Positions 12,757 through 24,509 of a DNA stretch of 64,000 nucleotides are shown piece by piece. Below the pieces are notes generated by a model. The model saw nothing but the letters and a program-made list of their open reading frames with translations. It was not told the origin of the DNA and searched no databases. Numbering within the stretch: the first letter of the stretch is position 1; each line of letters starts with the position of its first letter. The translations under genes and the position numbers were made by a program. Origin of the DNA: Doris montereyensis (lineage: Eukaryota; Mollusca; Gastropoda; Nudibranchia; Dorididae); assembly GCA_037039925.1 (NCBI GenBank), contig JAXRKP010000695.1, positions 40,001 through 104,000 of the forward strand, given 5' to 3'.

Positions 12757-13229
12757 ACTCCGATTTCAAAGCCCGATAGCCAATGTCGTTATGATTCGTA
12801 CGCCTTCTCGCACCTTGCGTGAACTCAGCATAAGGGAACCCCAGGGTTTCACAACACGGGGGTCTTGCTGCCACGGCAGTCAGTCAGTGCTGTGTGTTGG
12901 CTTGTTGTGAACATAAAAGCTGCTTCGGTCGTGGCCCTCCTATTCTTGCTTGCGCACTTACTTACTCAGCCATCCATTGATTTCTAGTTCAACTCTGGTA
13001 ACGTGATTCCGATGCTGTAACTATTGATAAACGGTGTAGCACCAGAATGAACCGTTTACTGGGATCGATAACAGACACAGTTGCCATGCTCTCAATTCCG
13101 TGGCTCCCCTCCCTTCCCCCTCCCCACTGTTTTTCACCTGCTAAAGCCAACCGTATCCACCTAAAGACAGTATCATGACAAGGTGATGCTAAGAAGATGT
13201 GTAACCTGTTCTACCTTCCTTCTCTTCCC
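12757..13229. other. non-repetitive spacer
   Basis: I see no exon, RNA gene or transposon domain here. The minus-strand 64-codon frame overlapping the left edge is mostly encoded by the CA repeat. Confidence 0.5.
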
Positions 13230-14130
13230 ATAACTTTTCCCTTCTCTTCTAGTCACCTTTCTAGTCACCTTTCCATTCTCTTCTAGTCACCTTTCCTTTC
13301 TCTTCTGATCACCTTTCCCTTCTCTTCTAGTCACCTTTCCTTCTCTTCTAGTCACCTTTCCCTTCTCTTCCCATCACTTTTCCCTTCTCTTCTAGTCACC
13401 TTTCCCTTCTCTTTCCATCACTTTCTCTTCTCTTCTAGTCACCTTTCCCTTCTCTTCTCATCACTTTTCCCGTCTCTTCCCATCACTTTGCCTTCTCTTC
13501 CCATCACTTTTCCCTTCTCTTCCCACCACTTTTCCCTTCCCTTCCAATCAGTTTTCTCTTCTCTTCCCATCACTTTTCCCTTCTTTTTCCCATCACCTTT
13601 CCCTTCTCTTCCCATCACTTTTCCCTCCTGTTCTGGTCACCTTTCGTTTCTCTTCCCATCATTTTCCCTCCTGTTCTGGTCACCTTTCCCTTCTCTTCCC
13701 ATCACTTTTCCCTCCTGTTCTGGTCACCTTTCCCTTCTCTTCCCATCATTTTTCCCTCCTGTTCTGGTCACCTTTCCCTTCTCTTCCCATCATTTTTTCC
13801 CTCCTGTTCTGGTCACCTTTCCCTTCTTTTCCCATCATTTTTCCCTTCTCTTCTAGTCACATTTCCCTTCTTACCCATCACCTTCCCTTCATCTTCCCAT
13901 CACCGTTGCCTTCTCATCCCATCACCTTTTCCTTCTCTTCCCGTCGCCCTTCCATTATCTTCCTATCACCGTTCCCCCTCTTCCCATCATCATTTTCTTC
14001 TCTTTCCATAACTTTTCCCTTCTCGTCCCATCACCATTTCCTTTTCTTTCTATCACCCTTTCCCTTCTCTTCCAATCACTCTTCTCTTCTCTTCCCGTCA
14101 CCTTTCCCCTCTCTTCCTTCCCCATCTCCT
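13230..14130. repeat. ~22-bp pyrimidine minisatellite
   Basis: Tandem units such as TCACCTTTCCCTTCTCTTC followed by TAG, CCA or CTGG variants; the unit is about 21-24 bp. The + strand is almost free of A and G outside TCAC/CAG words. Long Ser/Phe/Pro-rich frames across it are repeat by-products. Confidence 0.9.
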
Positions 14131-15335
14131 TTCTCTTATTCCCAACCCTTTTGCTTTACTTCCTTTCCCTCTTTCCTTTCTCCTTTACACCCCCCCCTTC
14201 CCTTTTTTTCACGTTTCTCCTTTCCCCGTTTACATTCCTTGCCTTCGCCTACGAGTAATACAAAGATATTTCTTCTAACTATTTCCTCCATTCCACTCCG
14301 TTCCTCCCGTTCCCTTGCCCCGACTCTCCCGCCCCTCACCCAGTTTTTTTCCTCTACCTTCTGCCCTTCCTTTCCCTTCACTTTAATTGTCTTCTCTTCC
14401 TATCTCCCTCCCTTGCCTCAAGCTCAGAGAGAAAACCAAACCCCAACCCCAGCTATATATCAAACCTTTTCACTTCTCTTCCACCCCCTCCCTTACTTTC
14501 ATATTCCAACCCACCCTTCTTATCCTTTCTCCTTTCTTCTTCCTTTCCCTTTCCTTTTCCCGGTCTCCAACTATTAGGAAAAGCAACCCAGGTGTTATAT
14601 CGACCTTCCTATATTCCCTTTCTATCCCTTTCCTTACATTCTTTCCATTTCCTTTCTCTTTCTTCCATTTTCTTCCTGTCCTTTCTCTTCCTTTCCCTTC
14701 ACATTGCTTCCCTTCTTTCCTTTCTCATTTCTTCTTCCTTTTCCTTCTCATTTCATTCCTTTTTTTCCGTCTCATTTTTTTCCCGTCCCTTCCCTTCCCA
14801 TTTCTTGCCTTCTTTTCCCGTCTCATTTCTTTCATTCATTTATCTTCTCATCTCTTTCCTTCCCTTACCGTCTCATTTCTTTCCTTTCTTTCCCTTCTCG
14901 TTTCTTCTCCTTCATTCCTTTCATATTTTTCCCTTTCCTTTCCGGTCTCATTTTCCCTTCCCTTCCCGTCTCATGTCCTCCTTCCTTTCCCTTCTCATTT
15001 TTCTCTTCCCGTTCATTCTCATGTCTCCCCTTCCCTTGCCGTCTCTTCTCATTTCTCCCGTTCCTATCCCTTTTCATCTCTTTTTTTTCCAACTTCCTTT
15101 CTCATTGTCTCTTCATTCCCTTTCTGGAACCTTTCTCGACACCTGTTTTTGCTCGTAGAGCAGAGCCGATAAGGTTGATTACCAGTGCTCTCCCCTCCCT
15201 CGCTTTTCCCATTTTCTCTCCTTTTTCATTTTCCCGTCGTTTCTCTCCTATAAGTAAGCAACCAGCAATTTATTTCAGCACTTTCTTTACCTTCTCCTCC
15301 GCTTTCTCAGTCCCTCGCTTCTTTCTTCCTCTTCT
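14131..15335. repeat. polypyrimidine-rich tract
   Basis: CT-rich continuation with degenerate TTCCCTTCTCATTTC-like words and no strict period. The extreme strand asymmetry explains the overlapping 200-260 codon open frames on +, which lack any domain-like sequence. Confidence 0.8.
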
Positions 15336-15419
15336 CTCTTCTTGTAACAAAAAAAACAAAAAAACAAGCTACACAAATCATTTATTTTTCTTAGTCAGTT
15401 TTCAAACACCATCTCACCA

Positions 15420-16640
15420 TTTATAAAAGGACACAGAAATAGATATCATAGATAAGATCTCACTATTTCTCAAAGGACACAGAAATAGATATCATTCTAG
15501 AGATATCATAGACAAGATTCACCAATCTCAAAGAACACAGAAATAGATATCATAGACAAGATCTCACCAGAAATAGATATCTCAAAGATCCCATCATTCT
15601 CAAAGGACACAGAAATAGATATCATATAGACAAGATCCCATCATTCTCAAAGGACACAGAAATAGATATCATAGACAAGATCTCATCATTCTCAAAGGAC
15701 ACAGAAATAGATATCATAGACAAGATCTCACCATATCTCAAAGAAATATCATAGACAAATACATATATCATATAGACAAGATCTCACCATATCTCAAAGA
15801 TACAGAAATAGATACAGAAATAGATATCAGAAATAGATATAGACAAGATCTCACCATATCTCAAAGGATACAGAAATAGATATCATAGATAAGATCTCAC
15901 CATATCTCAAAGAAAAACAGAAATAATATCATAGACAAGATCTCACCATATCTCAAAGAAGACAGAAATACATATCATAGACAAGATCTCACCATATCTC
16001 AAAGGATACAGAAATAGATATCATAGACAAGATCTCACCATATCTCAAAGAAGACAGAAATAGATATCATAGACAAGATCTCACCATATCTCAAAGAAGA
16101 CAGAAATAGATATCAAAGACAAGATCTCACCATATCTCAAAGAAGACAGAAATAGATATCATAGACAAGATCTCACCATATATCAAAGAAGACAGATATA
16201 GATATCATAGACAAGATCTCACCATATCTCAAAGAAGACAGAAATAGATATCATAGACAAGATTTCACCATATCTCAAAGAAAGACAGAAATAGATATCA
16301 TAGACAAGATTTCACCATATCTCAAAGAAGACAGAAATAAATATCATAGACAAGATCTCACCATTTCTCAAAGAAGACAGAAATAAATCATAGACAAGAT
16401 ATCAGAAATAGACAAGATCTCACCATATCTCAAAGAAGACAGAAATAGATATCATAGACAAGATCTCACCATATCTCAAAGAAGACAGAAATAGATATCA
16501 TAGACAAGATTTCACCATATCTCAAAGAAGACAGAAATAGATATCATAGACAAGATCTCACCATATCTCAAAGAAGACAGAAATAGATATCATAGACAAG
16601 ATTTCACCATATCTCAAAGAAGACAGAAATAGATATCTTA
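15420..16640. repeat. 46-bp satellite array
   Basis: About 25 copies of a 46-bp unit containing ATAGATATCATAGACAAGAT and CTCACCATATCTCAAAGAAG. The period was measured from the TCACCATATC starts at 16,081 and 16,127. The left third is irregular, with GGACACAGAAATAG variants and insertions; the right part is homogeneous. Confidence 0.95.
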
Positions 16641-16729
16641 CCTGCACGTATTACTGTTGTCTCATCGATTTCTTTGCCAATTGAGGCCAATGTTGTACAA
16701 TAGCTCCTGTTTCTTGTCAAGAGTGCCGG

Positions 16730-17310
16730 TAATGCGTTTGATGTGAGCGTTTGTGTTTTGTGTGTGCCTGTGTGTTTTGTGTAAGCGTGTGTGTTTTGTG
16801 TGTGCCTGTGTGTTTTGTGTACACGTGTGTGGTTCGTGTAAGTGTTTGTGTTTTGTGTAAGCGTGCATGTGTGTTTGTATAAGCATTTGTATTTTGTGTA
16901 TTTGTCTGTGTGTGTGTTTTATGTAAGCGTGTATGTTTTGGGTAAACGTGTGTTTCGTGTAAGCGTTTTAATTCTGTGTGTATGTGCGCTTTGTGTGTGC
17001 ATGTGTGTTGTGTGTGTACATGTGTGTTTTGTGTGTACGTGTATGTTTTGTGTGTACCTGTGTGTTTTTGTGTGTGTCTGTGTGTTTCGAGCGTGACTGT
17101 GTGTTGTATATGTGCCTGTGTGTTTAGTACAAACGTTTTAATTTTGTTTGTATATGCGTGTGTGTTTTGTGTGTGCCTGTGTGTTTTGTGTGTTCGTGTC
17201 TGTTTTGTGTATACGTTTGTGTTTTGCGTGTGCCTATGTGTTTTGTGTAAGCGTTTGTGTTTTGTGAATGCCTGTGTCTTTTGTGTGTGCGTGTGTGTTT
17301 TGTGACTCGT
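16730..17310. repeat. TG-rich degenerate tandem repeat
   Basis: Repeats of about 19-20 bp built from GTGTGTTTTGTGTAAGCG and GTGTGTGCCTGTGTGTTTTG. The His/Thr-rich and Cys/Val-rich frames are by-products. Confidence 0.85.
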
Positions 17311-17464
17311 CGTGACTTTATAAGAAAACAGCATAATAGGTTGATAAATGCATTTGATATTTATCGCGACATTCGTCGCCACATTGTTACCGTGTTCCCA
17401 ATAGAAACATTCCACCCTCCAGTCTTCAGGAAGATCAATGGGAATTGGAGGTAAATCATATGCA

Positions 17465-17725
17465 CGGCGCGCGTGTGTGTATGTGTGTGTATGTGTGGGT
17501 GTGTGTTTATGCGGATATGTGTGTGCGTGTGTGTGTGTGTTTGGATGTGTGTATATGTGTGTGTTTGTGTGTGTGTGGGTGGGTGGGTGTTTATACGTGC
17601 GTGTGTGTGTGTGGGTGGGTGGGTGTGTGTGTGTGGGTATGTGTTTGTGTGTGTGTGTTCCTATCTGTGTTTGTGTGTGTGTATGTGTGTGTTTGTGTGG
17701 GTATGTGTTTGTGTGTGTATGGTTA
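17465..17725. repeat. (TG)n with TGGG interruptions
   Basis: Imperfect TGTGTG tract with GTGGGTGGGTGG blocks. It is separated from the previous TG-rich tract by about 150 bp of unique sequence (17,311-17,464) in which I see no gene. Confidence 0.95.
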
Positions 17726-18552
17726 TTGATCACTAGAAATAGTTCCACCGTAAGCTATTCTATTTGCAAAAGAGTAATCGGATAAAAAGGGAGGAAAATG
17801 AAGATAATCACCCACCCCCACCCCCACCCCCTCCCCGTTCACTTGGTGTGCGCTGATTTAGTCAACGAACGCTTGTTATGGGGAGTGGAATGCCTCTGCC
17901 TTCATCGTGCGTGGATCTTTGCAATGGCCAATGGATGGTGTGTTTAGAAACATAATGTGTATCACCTTTGTTGCTGTGTTAGAGTAAATAATTAAAGCGT
18001 TTGCGTGTTCGTGGAACTTACTGATACTAATATGCTTTACTAGTTCACTTTTTTTGCTTTTCATACATTTCTCGTGTGCATTTAACGCGTGGAACTTTGA
18101 CGAAAGCACACAAGAGAAGAGGAGATTTGGAAGATGACAAGTGTCTTGGCTACACGTTGATATGCGTGACAAGAAGTAACAACTCCACCAAAAACGACAG
18201 AACAAATGCGTGACGTTTCGGGTATCATTCCTGCACCGCAGACAGCCGAGTTATGGCTACACAGGCACCACAACACATAGGGAACCTCTTAGCTCGTAAA
18301 CGTTACCGACCACACCTCTTCGTTGTTACTGTTGTTTGCCTGTGTTTATCGTCACCTGTCTGTAACCGTGTTGTGTTGTAGAGCACACATTATTATAGTG
18401 TGCTTTGACATAGGATTATACCCGAAATGTCACGTGTTTGTTTTCTGTTTTCTGTTGTCACCCATGATCATTGATCACTTTTTTTTTGTTTTATTTCATT
18501 ACCTCGGGTTGTGGTTTGGCAGTGAACATTGCGAGCTTGAATTCGAGGCTGA
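17726..18552. other. non-repetitive spacer with short inverted elements
   Basis: I see no supported exon. A C-rich CACCCCCACCCCC run lies near 17,813-17,835. The segment contains the inverted pair described separately. Confidence 0.5.
18170..18450. repeat. dispersed element in two inverted copies
   Basis: The minus-strand copy at about 18,178-18,240 reads ACCCGAAACGTCACGC then TTTGTTCTG. A + strand copy at about 18,405-18,450 reads ACCCGAAATGTCACG then TGTTTGTTTTCTG. A third copy is at 33,275-33,345 (+). The two copies here face away from a ~170-bp spacer. Likely termini of a dispersed transposable element; the family is not identified. Confidence 0.65.
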
Positions 18553-20392
18553 CACTTTGTGAGTGTGTCTCATCTGACACTTTGTGAGTGTGTCTCATCT
18601 GACACTTTGTGAGTGTGTCTCATCTGACACTTTGTGTGTGTATCTCATCTGACACTTTGTGAGTGTGTCTCATCTGACACTTTGTGAGTGTGTCTCATCT
18701 GACACTTTGTGAGTGTGTCTCATTTGACACTTTGTGAGTGTGTCCTTAGATACAGAGATGGCAGCAAGTCGGTGATATAAAGCGATAATGATGTATCTCA
18801 TCTGACACTTTGTGAGTGTGTCTCATCTACTTTGTGAGTGTGTCTCATCTGACACTTTGTGAGTGTGTCTCATCATTTGACACTTTGTGAGTGTGTCTCA
18901 TCTGACACTTTGTGAGTGTGTCTCATCTGACACTTTGTGAGTGTGTCTCATCTGACACTTTGTGAGTGTGTCTCATCTGACACACATCTGACACTTTGTG
19001 AGTGTGTCTCATCTGACACTTTGTGAGTGTGTCTCATCTGACACTTTGTGAGTGTGTCTCATCTGACACTGTTGTGAGTGTGTATCTCATCTGACACTTT
19101 GTGAGTGTGTCTCATCTGACACTTTGTGAGTGTGTCTCATCTGACACTTTGTGAGTGTGTCTCATCTGACACTTTGTGAGTGTATCTCATCTGACATCTT
19201 TGTGAGTGTATCTCATCTGACACTTTGTGAGTGTGTCTCATCTGACACTTTGTGAGTGTGTCTCATCTGACACTTTGTCTTATCTGACTTTGTGTATCTC
19301 ATCTGACACTTTGACACTTTGAGTGTATCTCATCTGACACTTTGTGAGTGTGTCTCATCTTGACACTTTGTGAGTGTATCTCATCTGACACTTTGTGAGT
19401 GTATCTCATCTGACACTTTGTGAGTGTATCTCATCTGACACTTTGTGAGTGTGTCTCATCTGACACTTTGTGAGTGTATCTCATCTATCTCATCTGTCTC
19501 ATCTGACACTTTGTGAGTGTGTCTCATCTGACACTTTGTGAGTGTATCTCATCTGACACTTTGTGAGTGTATCTCATCTGACAGTGTGTCTCATTTGTGA
19601 GTGTATCTCATCTGACACTTTGTGAGTGTATCTCATCTGACACTTGTGAGTGTATCTCATCTGACACTTTGTGAGTGTATCTCATCTGACACTTTGTGAG
19701 TGTATCTCATCTGACACTTTGTGAGTGTGTCTCATCTGTGTGATCTCATCTGACACTTTGTGAGTGTGTCTCATCTGACACTTTGTGAGTGTATCTCATC
19801 TTGTATCTCATCTGACACTTTGTGAGTGTGTCTCATCTGACACTTTGTGAGTGTATCTCATCTGACACTTTGTGGGTGTATCTCATCTGACACTTTGTGA
19901 GTGTATCTCATCTGACACTTTGACACTTTGAGTGTATCTCATCTGACACTTTGTGAGTGTGTCTCATCTGACACTTTGTGAGTGTGTCTCATCTGACACT
20001 TTGTGAGTGTATCTCATCTGACACTTTGTGAGGTATCTTATCTGACACTTTGTGTCTCATCTGACACTTTGTGAGTGTATCTCATCTGACACTTTTGAGT
20101 GTATCTCATCTGGTGTATCTCATCTGACACTTTGTGAGTGTGTCTCATCTGACACTTTGTGAGTGTGTCTCATCTGACACTTTGTGTGTCTCATCTGACA
20201 CTTTGTGAGTGTATCTCATCTGACACTTTTTGTGTCTTGACACTTTGTGTGTATCTCATCTGACACTTTGTGACACTTTGGTGTATCTCATCTGACACTT
20301 TGTGGGTGTGTCTCATCTGACACTTTGTGAGTGTGTCTCATTTGACACTTTGTGGGTGTGTCTCATCTGACACTTTGTGAGTGTGTCTTTTA
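18553..20392. repeat. 25-bp satellite array
   Basis: About 70 units of TGACACTTTGTGAGTGTGTC followed by TCATC, with a GTGTATC variant enriched toward the middle and right, plus many truncated or fused units. A ~50-bp non-satellite block at about 18,746-18,800 is embedded near the left end and matches the right flank at 20,390-20,443. Confidence 0.96.
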
Positions 20393-20659
20393 GGTACAGA
20401 GATGGCAGCTATTCGGCGGTATAAAGCAATAATGGTGTATCTCAAAATTTCGAGTTTTGAGAAAACGAATAGCTTCAAATTTCCAACATGGTTACTTTCA
20501 CTTTGTGTTGACTGTTTCTGTCCTCTGACAGCGCAAGGTATCATGGGGAGATGCAGTTGTCGAACGTATCTCTCCAGGTGTTGCTGTTTCGTTTGCATCG
20601 ACGTGTTGTTCTCTCTGACTCCGTCGATCCTTTATTTCTGTGATCTTCCTTTTTGCTTT

Positions 20660-21362
20660 GAGTCCGTTAATATCTCATAATATAGTCATTTGAGCTGGCT
20701 GTTGTGACCCCGTAAATCTCATGATATAGGCCTTTGAGACTGATTGTTGTGACCCTGGTAAATCTCATGCTATAGGCATTTGATACTGGCTGTTGTGACC
20801 CCATAAATCTCATGCTATAGGCATTTGACCTGGCTGTTGTGACCCCATAAATCTCATGCTATAGGCATTTGAGACTGATTGTTGTGACCCCATAAATCTC
20901 ATGCTATAGGCATTTGAGGCTGGCTGTTGTGACCCCATAAATCTCATCCTATAGGCATTTGAGCTGACTGTTGTGACCCCGTAAATGTCATGCTATAGGC
21001 ATTTGAGCTGGCTGTTGTGACCCCGTAAATCTCATGCTATAGGCCTTTGAGCTGGCTGTTGTGACCCCGTAAATATCATGCTATAGGCCTTTGAGACTCA
21101 TTGTTGTGACCGTGTTAAATCTCATGCTATAGGCCTTTGAGACTGATTGTTGTGACCCTGTTAAATCTCATGCTATAGGCCTTTGAGACTGATTGTTGTG
21201 ACCCTGTTAAATCTCATGCTATAGGCCTTTGAGACTGGCTGTTGTGACCCCATAAATTTCATGCTATAGGCCTTTGAGACTGGTTGTTGTGACCCCATAA
21301 ATCTCATGCTATAGGCCTTTGAGACTGGCTGTTGTGACCCCATAAATCTCATGCTATAGGCC

Positions 21363-21365
<3 letters not shown>
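20660..21365. repeat. 45-bp minisatellite
   Basis: About 15 units containing GTGACCCCATAAATCTCATG, CTATAGGCATTTGAG and CTGGCTGTT. GACCCCATAA starts at 20,841 and 20,886 give the 45-bp period. Subtypes are ATAGGCATTTGAG on the left and ATAGGCCTTTGAGACTG on the right. Confidence 0.95.

Positions 21366-21452
<87 letters not shown>
21366..21452. repeat. (AG)n microsatellite
   Basis: 87 bp of pure AG. It extends from the last GAG of the 45-bp array and abuts the 3' side of a minus-strand RT fragment. Confidence 0.98.
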
Positions 21453-21455
<3 letters not shown>

Positions 21456-21469
21456 AAATGAAAATCGAT

Positions 21470-21935
21470 TTAATTATTTGTTTCTTTGTCACCACTGGGA
21501 TGTTGCTGGTTGGTAGGTGACCGTATTTGCCTGTACTCGGGTTTTGATTTCGCTGTCCATTTTTCCATCTGCTGTATTGGAATTCTTGGACTTATTTTAG
21601 TTGTGTGTTGTTGACCTGGATATTTAGTGGTGATTTTGTGGACATCTTCATTATTTCTGTTTTAGATGTATGTGTTTTCATTCCATAGTTTTGGCAGGCT
21701 TTGTTAAGTCTGGTGGTGTGTTGTTGAAGGCTGTATTGGCATTGGTGTATTAGGCTCTGATCATCGACATAGAGTAATTCATATAATTGTTCTGGGTTTT
21801 CACCATTACACTGAATATGTAATTTAAATACAATCTGAAGATACAAGCTTTTGTTCGATACGTCCAGAGAAATAGCATTTAAGGGAGTGATGAAGTTTGA
21901 CGTACATGTAACTGTATCTGTGGCGAAGATCATGA
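21470..21935 (-). pseudogene. reverse transcriptase fragment (LINE relic)
   Basis: The minus-strand frame 21,933-21,592 contains YELLYVDDQSLIHQCQ, with the RT catalytic YxDD motif as YVDD. It continues with LNKACQNYGMKTHTSKTEIM and PLNIQVNNTQLK, the order usual in LINE RTs (palm motif, then helix, then the strand before the thumb). A stop ends the frame and similarity continues in other frames (DSEIKTRVQ) up to the AG repeat. Neither endonuclease nor RT N-terminal motifs are seen nearby, so this is a 5'-truncated, decayed copy. It is a different family from copies A and B. Confidence 0.8.
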
Positions 21936-22499
21936 TATTTGCCTGGTGATATCATACTTTAAATAGGCATTTCAGATCAAATGGCCGATACATCTGATTA
22001 CATTATGTATATTGAAAGTAAGGTGGGTGGTGTCATCACAATGCACCTTTGAACCAGACTTTCATAAATTCTACAAACTATTAGAACAAGTACAATAAAA
22101 GAATATTATATTAAGGGTGGACTTGGGCTTAGTGTCAAAATCACATACAATTTTAGTATTTATCCACATAACTATTTTCGTTGATTCGATCTGGACGGCA
22201 AATTTATTTAAGAAAACGTTCCGCCATTGCTTTCACTTCTTGGGGGAATGAAAAACTAGGAACGGGCAGGTTTGAATACATTTGTCTTTCTTGTGTCTAG
22301 TCGACTGCTTGGGGCTGGCATCAAGGGGCACACTAATCGGTAACAAGCAGCGATAGGGGGGAATACCCAAGAGGTGGTCAGACATAAAGACAGATTTAAT
22401 AGTCAGGCTGCTCACTTTTCATACAGCTGATTTTAACTTGGTGATGGGATGTAAAAAAATATTTTGACAGGACTGCCCTGAATGCAACCAGGGGATTGT
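21936..22499. other. spacer without recognised features
   Basis: I see no exon or repeat unit here. Confidence 0.4.
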
Positions 22500-22610
22500 A
22501 AATGTACACACAGCGTTGTGATCTGCACACATGGCCTCCTTCTCATCGTCCGTCTCCGATGGGGGCTAGGTGTCGATCTATTTGTGCGGAAATACGGACT
22601 ATAAAACCAT
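22500..22610 (-). mobile_element. SINE family B relic
   Basis: Carries TCGTCCGTCTCCGATGGG and CTAGGTGTCGATC, the reverse complement of the GATCGACACCTAG and CCCATCGGAGACGGACGA words in the family B SINE at 33.6 kb. Only the core is recognisable. Confidence 0.65.
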
Positions 22611-22699
22611 TTTTGTCTTTACGTTCAGATATGAAAAGTCATTAAGAAAAAGAGATAGAACTAAATGAATAGGAGAAGACAAAACGAAGATAAAGTAAC

Positions 22700-22792
22700 G
22701 CGAAAGGAATGTCTGGTTTGGACAATAAAGTTTATCTTATCTTATCTTATCTTATATTATCTTATCGTATCTTATCTTATCTTATATTATAA
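22700..22792 (+). mobile_element. retroposon 3' tail with (TTATC)n
   Basis: GGACAATAAAGTTTATC leads into about 70 bp of TTATC repeats. An ATAAA-type end followed by a simple tandem tail is typical of LINE/SINE 3' ends. The body upstream is too decayed to classify. Confidence 0.6.
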
Positions 22793-23510
22793 CTTTCCCC
22801 CAATTTACATGATTTAGGTGGGGCCTACTTTCTAAACAATCCTTTGATCTAGACCAAGACTGGCCCCACACAAAAAGAAACTATGTAACGATGTAAGGTT
22901 TTTACCACTCATACGAGACATAGCTAGATGGGGGGGGTTTCTTTCAGGAAGAAACTTTCATTAATGGTTGATAGACTGACGACAAGAGTTTTAATGTTAA
23001 GTTACATTTAATTGTTATTTTTTATGGGTTGTTTTGGGATTGTGGCTTTTTTCCTCCAATAGAATTTACTAGAAATTGAATGATGCACAGTTGTCGTGTT
23101 TTTTTTGCTGAGTATAAATCTTTTGAGAAAAACCACAAAGGCATGACGTGTAACGATTTAACTGACAATAATTTGTTAGATCTACATGGCTGTGTGACTC
23201 CATTTCTCCTCACAGACTGTTTGCCATAGACACAGAGATGAAGAATCGCCCAGCGTGGAATCAGTCAATTTCAGTCACAATTGTGTGATTACAATATAAC
23301 TATAACAATTATCGATGAAGTGCTTTGGTGAAAGGAAGACCCTTGTTCGTTTCCCTACGCGGGGGAATTGTATTGATCTCAGGCAAAGTGCTGTGGGCTC
23401 TGTCGAACCGTAAACTGTGATTTAAGGCAAATCCTGTGCTGTCATTGGGATAACAGTGTGACACTGTCGTGATAGCAGTAGCAACTGCTAACTGTGTTGT
23501 TGCCATAGAA
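22793..23510. other. spacer without recognised features
   Basis: AT-rich single-copy-looking sequence. Short frames on both strands have no recognisable domain. Confidence 0.4.
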
Positions 23511-23654
23511 ATGGCCGGTCATAGGAGCCGCGGAAAGTTGCAAAGGAGTCGGGTCATTGAGAGCAGGGATGGGGAGGCTAATTTCATCCACCGCCCTGAT
23601 AGAGGCAACTCTGTCTTCGTGCAGTCCAGGCTTTTTCTGACCCCAACAGCAAAG
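23511..23654 (+). CDS. orphan candidate 5' coding exon
   Basis: An open frame begins ATGGCCGGTCATAGG (MAGHRSRGKLQRSRV) and runs 48 codons to LFLTPTAK. There it meets a strong donor context, GCAAAG|GTAAGG. It is more GC-rich than the surrounding DNA and is not repeat-derived. I do not recognise the protein. The exon would end in phase 0, whereas the first CA8-like exon found downstream needs an upstream exon ending in phase 1, so it is probably not that gene's exon 1. A minus-strand frame (23,442-23,693) overlaps and cannot be excluded. Low confidence that it is expressed. Confidence 0.3.
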
Positions 23655-23699
23655 GTAAGGACAGAGCAGTATGATAACACTATACACTTTCACGTCGTA

Positions 23700-24092
23700 T
23701 TATAGCACAGCCTCTTTTCCATTCCTTACCATTGGTAGCTACGAGTACACGTATTATGGTACACGTATTATAGTACAGCCTCTTTTTCCATTTTCCATTC
23801 TGTACCATTGGTACAACCTCTTTTCCATTCCATTTTGTACCATTGGTAGCTATTGAGTACACGTATTATGGTACAGCCTCTTTTCCATTCTTTACCATTG
23901 GTAGCTATTGAGTACACGTATTATAGTACAGCCTCTTTTCCATTCTGTACCATTGGTAGCTACGGAGTACACGTATTATGGTACAGCCTCTTTTCCATTC
24001 TTTACCATTAGTAGCTATGAGTACACGTATTATAGTACAGCCTCTTTTCCATTCTGTACCATTGGTAGCTACGGAGTACACGTAATATGAGT
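23700..24092. repeat. ~54-bp minisatellite, about 7 copies
   Basis: Units contain GAGTACACGTATTATAGTAC, AGCCTCTTTTCCATTC and GTACCATTGGTAGCTA, with a few truncated units. It begins about 45 bp after the candidate exon's donor and does not include that splice site. Confidence 0.93.
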
Positions 24093-24509
24093 TCATCATG
24101 CACTTATTTTTCATACTGCTTTTCTCTATTGCTCTCAGCCAATGAAGACCTGACGTAAAATGGAACTATTTAAAACGTCATCCTTAGTGACGGATTTCTA
24201 GATCTAGAAGCCTAGGCTACATCTAGATCTTAAATAGAACTCTATTTATGCACAGACATAAGAAACGCAATCTAAAACCTAGATGATAAGATATCTTATA
24301 ATCTAGATTTAAATCTACAACTAGATCTAGCTCGATGAAAATCTAATTAACTCGGTTAGGTTGAGTAAGATACCCCAACCTCGTTCATTATTTTCTGTTT
24401 AAGTGATATGGATCTAGTCATTATTATTATTATTAATATTATATCTTCCGACTGGATCAAAGCATTTGTAGCTTTAATTATCCTGTTGGTTTTGGTTTTA
24501 TGTTCCCGG
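24093..24509. other. TAGATC-rich spacer
   Basis: Contains several overlapping CTAGATCTAGA-type words (24,198-24,330) and a short ATT repeat near 24,421. I see no gene. Confidence 0.5.

Noticed and set aside
14387..15426. 240-261 codon Phe/Ser/Pro-rich frames
   Set aside because: Stop codons are rare in polypyrimidine sequence; all three + frames are open over the same DNA.
18082..18276. Minus-strand frame with CGAGMIPETSRICSVVFGG
   Set aside because: It is the translation of the dispersed element with the GAAACGTCACGC core; it is not conserved as a frame in the other two copies.
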